Translations under genes and position numbers: made by a program
Source: Prorocentrum cordatum
Lineage: Eukaryota; Sar; Dinophyceae; Prorocentrales; Prorocentraceae
Assembly (NCBI GenBank): GCA_963575745.1
Contig: CAUYUJ010018729.1
Coordinates: forward strand, 132,743-196,742
Direction of reading: 5' to 3'
DNA length: 64,000 nucleotides
The notes under the pieces: generated by a model
Seen by the model: only the letters and a program-made list of their open reading frames with translations
What the model was told of the DNA's origin: nothing
The model's database searches: none
Part shown: piece by piece, positions 1 to 11,085 of the stretch
How the letters are laid out: each line of letters starts with the position of its first letter
How positions within the stretch are numbered: position 1 is the stretch's first letter

Positions 1-591
1 GAGGGTTGATGCATGATTTTTGGGCTCCCTGGCACCCTTCCGCATGTACTCGAGCAACGAGAGCATCATAATGTCGTCACGGCCATCGGCGGTTCTCTCG
101 GCGTAGCTCTCGCCATTGTAGGCCGGGTCGGACGACTTCACGAAGCCGTAGAGGTCGTAGCCGTCCCGGATGTACGGCGAGTCTGGCGAGGCGTCAATCA
201 CCTGGGCTGTCTTCGCCTGCTCCTTCAGGCTGGCCACGGGCCAGAGGTCGAACTTGGCTCCAGGGGGGGCGCGGGAGCTCGCACTGGACCATGCCCCGAG
301 GTAGCTCTTCATCTGGTTCAGGACCTCGTTGATGAACATCGACTCCTGCACCATGGGGCCGACGGCCTTGACGAAATACTGCAGGTGGAGGTCCCACTTG
401 TCCTTGAGCACCGCCTCCTTGTTCTCGTACTTCGTGAGGTAGTCGTGCACTTCCCGCCAGAAGCGCTTTCGCTCCTTCTGCCAGAGCTCTGCTGTGTCGC
501 CTCGCCGGTACGCCTCGCCCTTCTTCATGCCCGACAAGGTGACAACGTGCTTCGGGATCCCCCGCCACGCACGCTTGTAAGTTTTCGAGTC
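1..591 (-). CDS. Kinesin-like gene, 3'-most exon in window (partial)
   Basis: The minus strand is open from 591 to the window edge. A methionine-lysine-lysine-glycine stretch lies at 531-520. The product is charged and helical, about 196 residues, with 'VQESMFINEVLNQMKSYL' around 250-200. That resembles the kinesin alpha-4/relay helix ('ENxxINKSLxxLxxVI'), which in kinesins follows the DLAGxE switch II, and here it lies 3' of the exon carrying DLAGAEDP. A later 'DIMMLSLLEYM' could correspond to the final motor helices. The exon start is the acceptor AAAG|GAC at 591, directly after a TIR element that forms the intron. The gene continues beyond base 1. The frame is clear; assignment to the same gene as 2,310-4,452 is inferred from strand, order and motif content. 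Confidence 0.6.
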
Positions 592-594
592 CTT

Positions 595-764
595 TCGGCG
601 GTGGACAAACCTCCCTTTAGTAAACCTCCCTTCAGTGAAAACGACCTAGGACCGAAACCGACGGACCTGGACCGCAAAAATGACGGCCGCGACGCCCTCT
701 CGCGAACCGAAAACGGCCAACTCGCCAATCGACGTGTCAGGATAGGAGGCCTGTCCACCCCCGA
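595..764. mobile_element. Family A TIR element, copy 1 (introner-like, 170 bp)
   Basis: The plus-strand left end is TCGGCGGTGGACAAACCTCC. The reverse complement of the right end is TCGGGGGTGGACAGGCCTCC, so the TIRs are 20 bp with three mismatches. It is flanked by an exact 5-bp direct repeat TCCTT at 590-594 and 765-769. The element sits between two minus-strand exons. Taking the intron as 592-766 (GA donor inside one target-site copy, AG acceptor inside the other) joins the exons in phase 0 and restores one target copy. The canonical GT at CGGGG|GTGGAC would leave a frame mismatch. A second copy is at 27,499-27,669. Confidence 0.75.
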
Positions 765-766
765 TC

Positions 767-924
767 CTTGAACTTCTTCTGGAAGTCGAAGTCCTCTGGG
801 GTCAGCTCCTGGCCGATGATGATCGAATCGATCTCACCAACCCTCACCTTAGCGAAGCGCGCCCGCACTCCGAACTCGCTATCGCTTCGGATCCACAGCC
901 TCGAAGAGGAATGCGAAACGATCT
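767..924 (-). CDS. Kinesin-like gene, internal exon
   Basis: This minus-strand open segment contains 'VGEIDSIIIGQELTPEDFDF' and ends QKKFK at 767. The 5' border GGGCAG|AGATC at 924 gives the two bases needed to complete the split codon left by the GTAAGT donor at 2,310, so phase 1 closes. The 3' border AAG|GATCGG needs a GA donor to continue in phase 0 into the exon starting at 591. GA-AG introns are known in dinoflagellates. By order it would lie between switch II and the alpha-4-like helix, in what would be a large insertion in the motor domain. I recognise no separate domain. The exact 5' border is uncertain because other AG dinucleotides lie nearby. Confidence 0.5.
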
Positions 925-2309
925 CTGCCCGCCCGCAGTCGGAGTGGAGGCGAGGCTGGTTTTCGGCGGATGCCTCCGAGACACACGCGCACTGCGGCAG
1001 AAGCAGCAGGCCAGCATATCTCCCACCCACGCGGAGAAAGACGGTCACATGGTTTGGTTACAAGGCGACCAACGCTAAACTGAAACGCACAGGCCTCTGG
1101 CGATGCCCCAGAGAACGAAACTGGCTCGCTAACGCCGTAGCCTCTCCAGAAGCACAAGTGGTAATAAGCCAACATTTGCCCCTGGTCTGCTTGCGAGAAC
1201 GCTTACTAAGTGGCGCGGCCTGATACCTAATCAATGTAGACGTTAATCACACCTACAGCTACCCGCTGGCAATTCAACTTCCAGCACACACACACGCACA
1301 CACATACGCACACACACACACACATACACACACACACACACACACACAAACACACACTCGCGCGTCAGCATAACAAAATCTAGTGTGTAGCATAAGAACA
1401 TGAAAAATCTTGAAGCCACGTGCAGGAGGGAGGCCACCTATGGGCAAAGATACCCGTTCAAAATAAATTTGATCTGATTAAAAATGCGCGTTTGCTTCGG
1501 AATCCTACCTACCATCTGGGCGTAGCTAGTCTAGGGAGCCAACTTTCCCGTTACCCCTGGCGGCGAGCGGTGCCCATCCCCTTACCCAGTTTCCCTCGGA
1601 CCTCTGGAACAACTGGGACAGAACGATTAGAGGATCCTCTTGCACTTAAAATGGCTCAGAGATAGCCCCAGATACCCCAAGGGGGCTTTCAAGAGGGCAT
1701 GATAACCGCCAGCGTGCCTTCAGCACGTAGTGGAGTGTCCCAAGGCCACTGCAGTTATGAGAGCTCGAGAAGGACTTCGCAAGGTGCTGAAAGGGCCCAG
1801 ACCACGAATTCCTAGAATTGCTGGGCGTTCCTGAGGTTTGTAGCGTAGGCCTCCAGGACAGTAGTGGCGCCGCCCAAAACAACCTGAAGAACCCAAAAGG
1901 TTTCATGAGAAGCGCCCACGAGGGTACAAAGCGCCGTTCAGCTTACCAGAGAAGATACGAACGGGAAATGTGCAAATGATAGGGCGGCTGCTTTTCCTCT
2001 TTGTGCCACTGTATGGTCCTGCACTTCACTGGTCAAGGCAACCCGCCAAAAAACCGCTTATGGATGGGCTGGCGGAAATATGCAAAGCGTCACGAACTCT
2101 AAAACACGAAGAATACATCCTTTATTCGAGCGCCAAGGAAGCCGTAATCACTGCAGTGAGTATCGAGAGTTTAGACACCGGCCTGCAATGACTTTCATTG
2201 CCGATCATGAGGGGCAACAATGGCCATCATCACAAACGAGGGCACGATCCATCAGTGTCGACCTGCTGATGACGTTGCAGCTTTGAAGCTAAGGTCTTGA
2301 CGCACTTAC
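925..2309 (-). other. Long intron of the kinesin-like gene, with a CA microsatellite
   Basis: This interval lies between the GTAAGT donor at 2,309 and the acceptor near 925 on the minus strand. A CA/TG dinucleotide run interrupted by CG and TA steps occupies about 1,286-1,352. The rest is unique-looking sequence without an ORF that I can support. Confidence 0.45.
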
Positions 2310-3281
2310 CGTCTTCGTCTTCCCCGCACCGACCCCAAAGACGTTCGACCCAACTGCCTGGACAGTGTTCCGTCTCCGTGGGCCCACACTCGTCTTTACC
2401 CACCAGACTACTGGACTTCTTGAGCGTCGCAGTGCCTGAGACCACACCAGCATCCATGGCTTCCAAGACCTCCTCCTCTTTGAACACCACGGTCTGGCCA
2501 TTGGTCTCGAACGTAAAGTCAAGTGCCGTCGAGGCATCCCGAAAAGTCTTGTATGTCCACGCCTCATCCGCTGTTGGGTCGGGTCGCACGAACTCCATCT
2601 TACCGCTGCCAAGCTGAATGTCTACGCACTCCGGCTTGGGTTTCTTCCTGTCACAAGGCACCAGGAAGTCGCGAAGCTTCACGCACGGGCTGAGGGTGTT
2701 GTTGAGGTAGTCGTTGTTGGACATCTCGTGCATGTACTTACGGATGAGCTTCGCATTCGAGGCGCTGGGGCCACCTGGCGTCCATGCAGCATTGGTGATG
2801 CACTCTGACACGCCATCCTTCGGAAAGAAACTCATGAAACCCTCCACGAGAACGGCTGGGTCCTCAGCACCTGCCAGGTCCACTACAGAGACGCTGCCCG
2901 TCTCCCCCGAATTGAACTCAATGTCGAGCATTATGATCATCGTTCCACGGGAAGACTTGGGGTTGTTGGGGGTCGCCCGGATATGAGCGAGCTTACTGCC
3001 AGATTGGGCCGGAAACGTGTTCGGGTTCATGCGCAGGTTCTCGATATCGGTGAGCTTCATCTTCACCTCTGAGCCCCAGTCCGTGCGCCCGCTCGTCGAC
3101 TTCGAGATCAGCTCGCGCAGGTTCACAGTATACTTGGGGTCGCTCAGGGTCTGATCGATCTTGCCGAAGTCGACGCGGCCGTCCGCGCCGAAAAACGACT
3201 CGATGGGCCCAAGGTACTGGGCCGCCTTGCTCTTCAGCTCGAAGCCCCATAGACCGCTGCCCTCCTCTGGGCGGTCGGAGT
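2310..3281 (-). CDS. Kinesin-like gene, exon with switch I and switch II motifs
   Basis: This 972-nt minus-strand exon is open throughout. Its acceptor is GCATAAG|ACTCC (an in-frame TAA lies just upstream) and its donor is GACG|GTAAGT at 2,309. It encodes about 324 residues. In order it carries 'ATPNNPKSSRGT', matching the kinesin switch I pattern NxxSSRSH, and then 'VSVVDLAGAEDP', matching switch II DLAGSE. After switch II comes about 190 residues that ordinary kinesin motors lack, including 'CVDIQLGSGKMEFVRPDP' and an acidic, Lys-rich tail. Kinesins are ATP-driven microtubule motors. The SSRGT and AEDP variants and the insertion make this divergent, so motor activity cannot be assumed. The P-loop is on an upstream exon at 4,311-4,452. 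Confidence 0.78.
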
Positions 3282-3800
3282 CTTATGCAAACGACGAGCT
3301 CGTGTCGTGGCGACTTCGGCGTTGCTCTTCGCGAATCGTTCCACTTTGAACCATCGCGGCTTTCCGACAGCGCGGATCGCCCGATGGTGGCCGATTCCGG
3401 GCCACTGGCGGCGTTCCACCTGGAATGGCCGCGCAGGGGTCGCCGCCGCGTCGACACGGCACAAACCTGCGGTACTCCTGCGCACGCCCCAGCCCCAAAA
3501 GGAGGAAGAGCGGCACGGACAGAGCTCCGTTCCTCGTGGCTCGAGCTCCGTGACCATCCCCTGGGGCCCGCCCCTGGACCAAACTCCAGCCGCCGGAGCC
3601 CCTGTCCAGAGGAAGAGGGCACGGCAGCAGCACACAAAGTCCCGGGGATCTGCGCAGACTCCTTGGAGCAGCGCTGGACCCTCGCGCCGAGCCGCGCGGC
3701 ACCTGCTGGGCTCCAGCGACGATATCCAGACAGGCGCGCGGATCTCCGAAACTTTGTGCTCACGTCGCCCCCAGCCCTGCGAAGGGGCAGGATGGCGGTA
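3282..3800 (-). CDS. Possible exon 3' of the family G intron (end undefined)
   Basis: If 3,801-3,990 is removed, the upstream exon (ending GCG TGG at 3,991) continues in phase 0 into an open frame starting TAC CGC CAT at 3,800 and running 'KVSEIRAPVWISSLEPSR'. The frame stays open to about 3,234 but does not match the frame of the next sure exon at 3,281, so a further donor must lie somewhere between. I cannot place it. Part of this interval is therefore exon and part intron. GC content is high and frames are open by composition, so the call is weak beyond the first 50 codons. Confidence 0.3.
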
Positions 3801-3990
3801 CTGGTACTCCAGATTTCGTAATAAAAGGGAGGGGGTCTGGACCCTCCAAGACAAGCCATTTCAGACCTCCCCCGTGGGAGAACCCTCCAAAACATCGTCC
3901 CCAGACCCCCCAGGCACTCCAAGATAGCCTGGAAGAGACACCCCCCCCCGAAATGAGACCCCCCTCCCTTTATTACGAAATCCGGAGTAC
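3801..3990 (-). mobile_element. Family G TIR element coinciding with an intron (190 nt)
   Basis: The plus-strand left arm is GGTACTCCAGATTTCGTAAT (3,803 on) and the reverse complement of the right arm is GGTACTCCGGATTTCGTAAT. Similarity continues through AAARGGGAGGGGGTCT, about 36 bp in all. On the minus strand the segment begins GTACTCC and ends TACCAG. Removing it joins GCG TGG to TAC CGC in frame. No target-site duplication is evident. Internally it is C/T-rich with no ORF. Confidence 0.65.
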
Positions 3991-4149
3991 CCACGCGGCC
4001 CCTGGCGCCCAGAGCAGGGGGCAGCAGCAGGGGCAGGGGACGAGCGTCGACCACCGATCCTCGGCCATGAGGCGGCCGTTTCCTGGATCGAGGCGCCCGT
4101 AGACCTCCACGACCCTGATCTTGATGTCCTTGATCCTGTCGGAGTTCTC
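3991..4149 (-). CDS. Kinesin-like gene, exon with the EVYG strand motif
   Basis: This 159-nt exon is exactly 53 codons. Its acceptor is CCCCTAG|GAG and its donor follows GCG TGG. The protein begins 'ENSDRIKDIKIRVVEVYGRL', which resembles the conserved kinesin strand VSFLEIYNExIxDLL that follows the P-loop region. It sits immediately 3' of the P-loop exon on the same strand, the order expected in a kinesin motor. A Cys-rich stretch follows (CPCCC), which is unusual for a motor domain. Confidence 0.65.
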
Positions 4150-4310
4150 CTAGGGGGGAAACAAACCTACCTCGCTTTTGACCACCCTCGCTTCCAAGAG
4201 ATACCAAGCGATGCCAAACTACGGCCTGTACTGGTCAGGCCGCTTGACGAGGAGGCGCGTGGTATGACTCGGTTTTGCCTGGAAGCGAAAGCGGGGTAGG
4301 TAATTCACGC
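4150..4310 (-). other. 161-nt intron with inverted-repeat ends
   Basis: It lies between the P-loop exon and the EVYG exon. Phase 0 closes if the donor is GC (ATC AGA|GCGTGA) and the acceptor CTAG|GAG. One end reads ACCTACCTCGCTTTTGACC and the reverse complement of the other reads ACCTACCCCGCTTTCGC, both followed by CGCTTCCA. This looks like a decayed TIR element. A small inner palindrome GCCTG-TACTGGT-CAGGC is also present. Confidence 0.45.
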
Positions 4311-4452
4311 TCTGATATCCTTCAGGTAGATGGAGACGACGCCGTCGATGCCGTGCACCCCCCCGACGGGGGCCCCCGCGTCGCCGACCAGGGTGGTGGT
4401 CTTGCCGGCGCCGGAGTAACCGTAAGCGATCATGGTGATGCCGTTACCCACC
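4311..4452 (-). CDS. Kinesin-like gene, P-loop (Walker A) exon
   Basis: The minus strand encodes 'GITMIAYGYSGAGKTTTLVG'. This matches the kinesin signature GxNxTIxAYGQTGSGKTxTM, including the GxxGxGKT nucleotide-binding loop. Downstream residues 'GVHGIDGVVSIYLKDI' fit the segment after the P-loop. The likely acceptor is GAGAG|GTGGG near 4,452; the donor at 4,311 is GC (AGA|GCGTGA) if phase is to be kept with the next exon. Upstream lies a 0.55-kb ATC microsatellite, presumably intronic. Any exon coding the motor's first strands and the start codon must lie farther upstream and was not found. Confidence 0.78.
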
Positions 4453-4613
4453 TCTCGGGGCCCATGGGCGTCCACGTCGGCAGCAGAGCCGGCAGCTCCC
4501 CGCAATTTTGGCGCGAACGGAGAAGTGCAATACCCCCTGGCTGCTCCCCTTGGGGGTGCTGAATCCCGCGCCTCGCTCGAGACATCCTCAGAATTTGCCC
4601 CGCCACCGCCACC

Positions 4614-5160
<547 letters not shown>

Positions 5161-5398
5161 TCACACCATAGTATATCATAGCATAGCATAACATGATATG
5201 GCAGAATATAGCATGTCATAACATAATATAGCATGGCATAGCATGTAATATCATAATATACCACGCCATGACACGATATGGCATAGAATGGCATAACATA
5301 GTACAGCATCATAGCATAACGTATCATAACATCATATCACATCTCATCACATTACATTACATAACATAGCTAGCATCGCATAGCATAACATAGCATGT
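5161..5398. repeat. Degenerate CATAG/ATAGC pentamer repeat
   Basis: A run of ATAGCATAGCATAACAT-like words, AT-rich, continues directly from the ATC microsatellite. It has no coding potential. Confidence 0.85.
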
Positions 5399-6456
5399 GG
5401 AGGAGGCGGAGGAGGAGGTGGAGGGAGGGGTGTGTCTGAGGAAGTTGGCGTGGTCGGAGTAATGACAAGAACTCCATCCTGTGGACATAGGGAACAAGAA
5501 CCCCATCCTTGGGATATGGGGAACAAGAACCCCGTCCTTAGGATATGGAGAACAATACAATTCATCTAGCGCCGAACACTGGACCATGCGCGGACGCCCC
5601 GCGAACACTGCGCAGTTGTTTTGGCATGGGCGGCGGGGGGCTGGCATATTGCCTGCTGTGTGCAGGGCCACGAGACAACGTGATGGCCACCCCGCCGTGA
5701 TTGTTCATCGGTGTTCGACAAGGACGGTCGAGGCCGACATGTTTCCTGATGCGCGCGGGGGCAGATGGCAGACTCTGAGCGGGCCCCGAACGCGGCACAC
5801 CTGGTGCATGCGGTACACTTGGCGCACGCGGAGCACGTGGCACGTCTGGCGCACGAAGCGTGCCTGGCACGCTCGGGCCTCGGGGGCGACTGGTGCGCGT
5901 GGGGCGCTCGGCACGCATGACGCGCCTGGCACGCGTGACGCAGCTCTCCCCAGCTTCGCGCACCTGGGGTGTGTACTGGTTCCCAGTAACTCTGTCCATC
6001 CAAAGACGACCGCTGAATGTGCTGAGACTCGGGTACAACTTCTGTGTTGGGAGGGCGGGTGAGGGTGAGCAACATACACTGCGTCTGGGAGCATTGTCTC
6101 GATTCCCTCCCTACCCCCTACCCTGATTCTGAACGGAGGGGGACAGGGTCGTTGGAGCCTCCAAGCTGGTGAGAATGTCAGGGAAGGGTCATCACTCGGG
6201 TCGTTGGAGCCTCCAAGATGGTGAGAATGTCAGGGAAGGGGCAATCTTCGGATCATCACTCGGGTCTCGGGCGGCCGCTCGGAAAAATCCAGACAACCCC
6301 AAAGCTGAAGAGCATCCCCAGGCTGACAAGGCTTCCAGGAGCCGACGAAAAACGCAGGAAAGTTTCGAACCTTGAACCTGTCGTCATCCTCCCCTATCGT
6401 TGCCCCTGACGTGGCCCCCAGGGGGGAGGCATTCCGATCTCTCTGGGCCGCATGAG
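5399..6456. other. No gene seen; short tandem duplications
   Basis: Three near-identical ~33-bp units containing GGAACAAGAACCCC lie at about 5,485-5,555. An imperfect GGCGCACGC/TGGCACGC tract lies at 5,795-5,945. A direct duplication with the core GTCGTTGGAGCCTCCAAG lies at about 6,149 and 6,199, each followed by TGGTGAGAATGTCAGGGA. Near 6,395-6,411 there is a lone CCCCTATCGTTGCCCC, matching one terminus of element B at 36.4 kb. Open frames on both strands look compositional. Confidence 0.6.
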
Positions 6457-6596
6457 GAGGAGCAGGAGGAGGAAAAGGACGAGGAGGAGGAGGAGGAGGA
6501 GGAGGAGGAGGAGGAGGAGGAGGAGGAGGAGAGGAGGAGGAGGAGGAGGAGGGGGGGGGAGGGAGGGAGGGAGGGGGGGAGGAGGGAGGGGAGGAT
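6457..6596. repeat. GAG/AGG microsatellite
   Basis: A purine tract of GGA units passes into GGGAGGGAGG runs. Long poly-Glu, poly-Arg and poly-Ser frames here are artefacts. Confidence 0.95.
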
Positions 6597-6649
6597 CCAG
6601 GAGTCGGCGCCAGAAAAAAACTCGAATCTCGAACCTCGAGCCCTTAGTG

Positions 6650-6812
6650 CAGGCGCGCCCAACACCCCCGACGCCTCGGCCTCGCGGAGAAGCTCGGCCA
6701 TGGGCGGGTCGAGGCGGCGCTCCTCTGGCATCGGGAACTCCAGGCCGGCCTCCCAGCCCTGCGGGGTCTTCGACTCCTCCGGGGCCAATCGGTCGGAGAG
6801 CGCCAACAGTTT
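6650..6812 (-). CDS. Possible minus-strand exon, unknown product
   Basis: A frame from 6,806 down to about 6,650 encodes 'LAPEESKTPQGWEAGLEFPM' followed by an acidic helix-like stretch (PEERRLDPPMAELLREAEAS). Residue mix and GC-rich third positions look more protein-like than the repeats around it, and it is on the same strand as all other exons in the first 40 kb. I could not assign convincing splice borders and do not recognise a family. Confidence 0.35.
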
Positions 6813-7540
6813 TGTTTGTCAGCGGCCGCGGGAGCAAGCGCGCGGCGGTCGAAGCGGCCACCGAGCCACGGAAGCAACCGCAAACTGCGAACCGGGGTGA
6901 GAAGCGGGGGGGGCGGCCGCGCAGGGGAGAAGGACGGGGCACAGAGGGCGTCAACTACACGCCTGCACTGATCCAAGACAGGCCAATCCCGGGGCCTGGG
7001 GTCGGTGTGTGCGCCGCCTTGGCTAAGCCAAAGAGGCGTGTAAGATCGATCCCTGGCCCAGGGACGGGCCGGGCCAGGGTCGGAGTCGCTGCATACTTCT
7101 CTTCGCCCGAGGCGGCGCGGCGCGCCAAGGACGTGTACTAGCGCTGTCGTGCGCTTGTCCTCCGAGGCCCTTTCAGCACGACCTGAGGCAACGCAACGAG
7201 GGCCGACACGGGCTGCGTGCGATCGGTTGATCTAAACGCCACGACGCCTGTCCCACATAGATTGCAAAACACCTACGGCAGCAAATAGTATGAATCAAAC
7301 CGTTTCACCACTCTGCTTGAAGAAGATACCTTGCACACCGTAGCATGCAACACATACGTTGTTCCGTACGGTTGCACAACATAGCTCAAATAATAATCGG
7401 ATATACCCCTCCCTCGCGGAATTGGCGACTCCCCTTATCGTATTGCAATTTACATATGACCCTGCCCCGTCGTCCATCCAAAATATGACCTCGTATCATC
7501 CCAGGCAGGCCAAAATCCGTAACCCCTAATCCTCTACAAC
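6813..7540. other. Unassigned sequence
   Basis: I see no gene or clear repeat. The short inverted motif CCCTGGCCCAGGGACGGGCC lies near 7,051. GC content drops after about 7,250. Confidence 0.4.
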
Positions 7541-8190
7541 AAATTCTATGCGCGCAAACTCCTCTGCTGAAAATGATAAATTTCCAAGGACCCTGTGCAA
7601 AAAAACGGCGCAATGCACACGCGCGCGTCGTCGCGCGCATGCCGAAATCCTTCACAAATCAGAGGACATCGGAAACATGTTCAACAAAAAACTTGCACTC
7701 GGTTGATTGCGAATTATTAAGAGAACCACATCAATTTCCCAAACTTACATAACATGCTACTAGGCGGGCCTCTCGCACGCGCATGTCGGAATCGTTCGAA
7801 CACCTTTTTGCGCGCGTGTTGTCGCAAGAGTTCCTTGCAAAAACATGACCAACGTGCGCGTCGTCGTGCGCGCATGCAAACATCGTTCAAAAACCCTAGG
7901 TTTCGTAAAGGTTTCAACATCGACTGTCCCGAAAACCTGTAACATATAATGTGGCTTCGCAACAACAGTTTTCAACAAAAAACCTGCGTTCGCGCAAAAA
8001 ACATTAAGATTTGGACAAGTGGGCCCCTCGCGCCGCACGTCGAAATCATTTGGACGCCCTTGCGCGCGTTTTGGGGGGGTGCACAATACCTTGTCAAGCA
8101 ATGCCATGCGGGCCACTCTCGCGCGCCGGCCACGCGCGCATGTCGAACTCCCTCGAAAATCTTCATCACCAACGCGAAGGCGCCGTCATC
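7541..8190 (+). repeat. Dispersed repeat family H, direct orientation
   Basis: Several degenerate copies of a module with GCGCGTCGTCGCGCGCATGC and then GAAATCCTTC or GAATCGTTCG. They are separated by AT-rich pieces such as CAACAAAAAACTTGC and CAACAAAAAACCTGC. The same module appears in reverse orientation at 24,911-25,400, and a related one (CGCGTTCATGTCAGAATCCT) occurs in the 62-64 kb satellite. Confidence 0.6.
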
Positions 8191-8770
8191 TTTTTCGGCA
8201 CGATGAGCAGCGGAGCCGTCATTGACCTTGCCGTCGTCATTGCAATGTCATCATCGTCACAAGAATCGCTACCGTCATCATCGCGTACACACTTGTCGAC
8301 GCTACCATAATACCGCGCCCGCCCAACTCGCCGACTCGCATTGAAATCCCCGCTGGAAGTGCCCAGCGGTCAGCACCTCCGCGGCCGCGTCGATAGCGCC
8401 AAACTAGCTGGCCGCTGCGCGTGCGAGCATGCGCGGGGTGGCGTGGCCGCAGAGATGCACCAGCCAACTCCAAGCACTCATCGCAATCGCCGCCGCATGG
8501 GTTTTACAAATCATGTTGCGGGTGGGTGGGTGGGATGATTGCGCGAACAGTGGAGTGCATATTTCACTGCGAACGGAAATTCGCCGGCCCAACGGGCCCA
8601 GGGCATGCTAAGATCTCCAGTAACGGGTTAACAACATTTCTAATTCGCGCGCGCGGGGCCGCCCCTGGGGGTCCCAGGACGAAAAGTACCCTCGCAAGTC
8701 CCGGCAAGGTCCAGGCAAAATCCCAGGCAGGTCCCGGGCAGGTCCCGGCAGGTCCTGGCCAGCGCCCGAA
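8191..8770. other. Unassigned; short GTCCCGGCAGG repeats
   Basis: Mixed sequence. A degenerate 10-12 bp tandem motif (GGTCCCGGGCAGGTCCCGGC) at about 8,690-8,765 leads into the first arm of the satellite. No gene is supported. Confidence 0.5.
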
Positions 8771-8995
8771 GGCTCCCAGGACCATATTTTCAATGGACCA
8801 GTTCTATGACCAAATCTATGACCACTTCTATCCAGTTGTACCAGTTCCGCGCAAGCAGAGGCCTGCGGCGGGGTGGGCAGCGACGTGTTACTTGCACACC
8901 CATGTTGCCTGCACACTCACATGTACATCCACATGAACGAAGCTACGAAACTCTTCCTACCCAGACGTGTTTCAAAGACTGGCTCATCAACATCG

Positions 8996-9053
<58 letters not shown>

Positions 9054-10102
9054 GATCATCATCATCATCAGCAGCAGCAGCAGCATCAACTGTTTCCGAA
9101 CACCAACACCATCGCCAACGTGTTCATCACCAGCATCAACACCGCAAGCACCATCGCCACCACCATTGTCAATGTAGGGAGCTTGTCTTGTGAACTCACG
9201 ACATCCTGACCCCTGGTGCCCCTTCCCACTCCTGCCAGATACTCCTCACTCCACTCCACTCCAGTCGACTCTACTCCACTCCTCCGCCCTCATCCAGAGA
9301 CAGACGTTATCATCCCGAAGCTCCTGCGCTCTTCAGACCTCCTCCCCACTCTTCCCCTCCTCGGGGCCTCACGTGGAACGCATTCAGCTTAAGTAGCGCT
9401 CAAATACCACAACAATACGAATCAGTCTTTGAAACACGGTTGGTGGACAAAAAGCGTCCACACTCATCGCGCCAATACGATACGACATCGAACTGCGTCG
9501 AACAGATATCCATCGCCCCCGCCCCCCCCAAGCCAAAGTCGACGGGGTTTGGTGCGAGGCAACGCGCGGGGGACAAAATATGAACACTTCAACTTTGGGT
9601 TTGGGGGTGAGGGGGGGCGAACCACGTGAATATTGCAAGTGCCGTTGCCATCATGCCTGATTGTGCTCGCGCCGTCGGTGTGGACACTTTGTGTCCGGGC
9701 GCCGTCTTCGTAAGAAGAGCTTCGTAGCTTCGTTCATGTGGATGTACATGTGGATGTGCAGGCAACGTGGGCGTGCAGGTAACAGAGCGCTGCCCCCCCC
9801 CCGCCGCAGGCCGCTGCTTTCGTGGAACTGGTACAGCTGGATAGAACTGGTAATAGAACTAGTCATAGAATTGGCCCATTGAAAAAATGGTCCGACATAG
9901 AAGTGGTCGAAATTCTAAAGAGGAAAACTTCGAATATTTGAAATTCTTGATTTGAAACGACCAGTTCCAGTTCAGTTGTATCCAGTTGTACCAGGGCAGC
10001 GTCCTGTTACTTGCACACCCTTGTTACCTGCACACCCACATGTACATCCACATCAACGGAACCACGAAACTCTTGCTACCCGTACGTGTTTCAAAGAACG
10101 GC

Positions 10103-10167
<65 letters not shown>

Positions 10168-11032
10168 GACATCATCGACATCATCAGAATCATCACCATC
10201 ATCATCAGCATCAACTGTTTCCGAACACCAACACAATCACCAACACTTTCATAACCAGCATCAACACCAACAGCACCATCGCCACAACCATTGTCAGTTT
10301 AGGGAGCTTGTCGTGTGAACTCACGACATCCTGACCCCTGGCGCCCCTTCCCACTCTTGCCAGATACTCCTCACTCCACTCCACTCCAGTCGACTCTACT
10401 CCACTCCTCCGCCCTCCTCCAGAGACCGGCATCCCGAAGATCCTGCGCTCTTCAGACCTCCTCCCCACTCTTCCCCTCCCCAGGGCCTCATGTGAAACGC
10501 ACTCAGTTCAAGTAGCACTCAGATACTATCACAATATGAACGGGTCTTTGAAACACGCCTGGGTACGAAGAGTTTCGTGGCCTCATTCATGTGGATGTAC
10601 ATGTAGGTGTGCAGGTAACGTGGGCGTGCAGGTAACAGAGCGCTGCCCCCCCCGCCGCAGGCCTCTGCTTTCGCGGAACTGGCACAACTAGATGGGAATG
10701 GTTATAGATTTGGTCATAGAACTGGTCCATTGAAAATATGGTCCGGCGTGGAACTGGTCGAAATCTAAAGAGGAAGACTTTAAATGTTTAAAACTCTTTT
10801 TTTGAAACGACCAGCTCTATGCCAAACCATCTTTTAAATGGACCAGTTCTATGACCAAATATATGACCAGTTCTATCCAGTTGTACCGGTTCCGCGAAAG
10901 CAGAGGCCTGCGGCGAGGGGGGCAGCGCCCTGTTACTTGCACACCCATGTTACCTGCAAACTCACATGTACATCCACATGAACGAAGTTACGAATCTCTT
11001 CCTACCCGGACGTGTTTCAAAGACCGGTTCAG

Positions 11033-11085
<53 letters not shown>

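Noticed and set aside
6233-6411. Another element B copy between GGGGCAATCTTCGG and CCCCTATCGTTGCCCC
   Set aside because: The left arm matches the B terminus at only about seven bases; not enough to call a TIR element.
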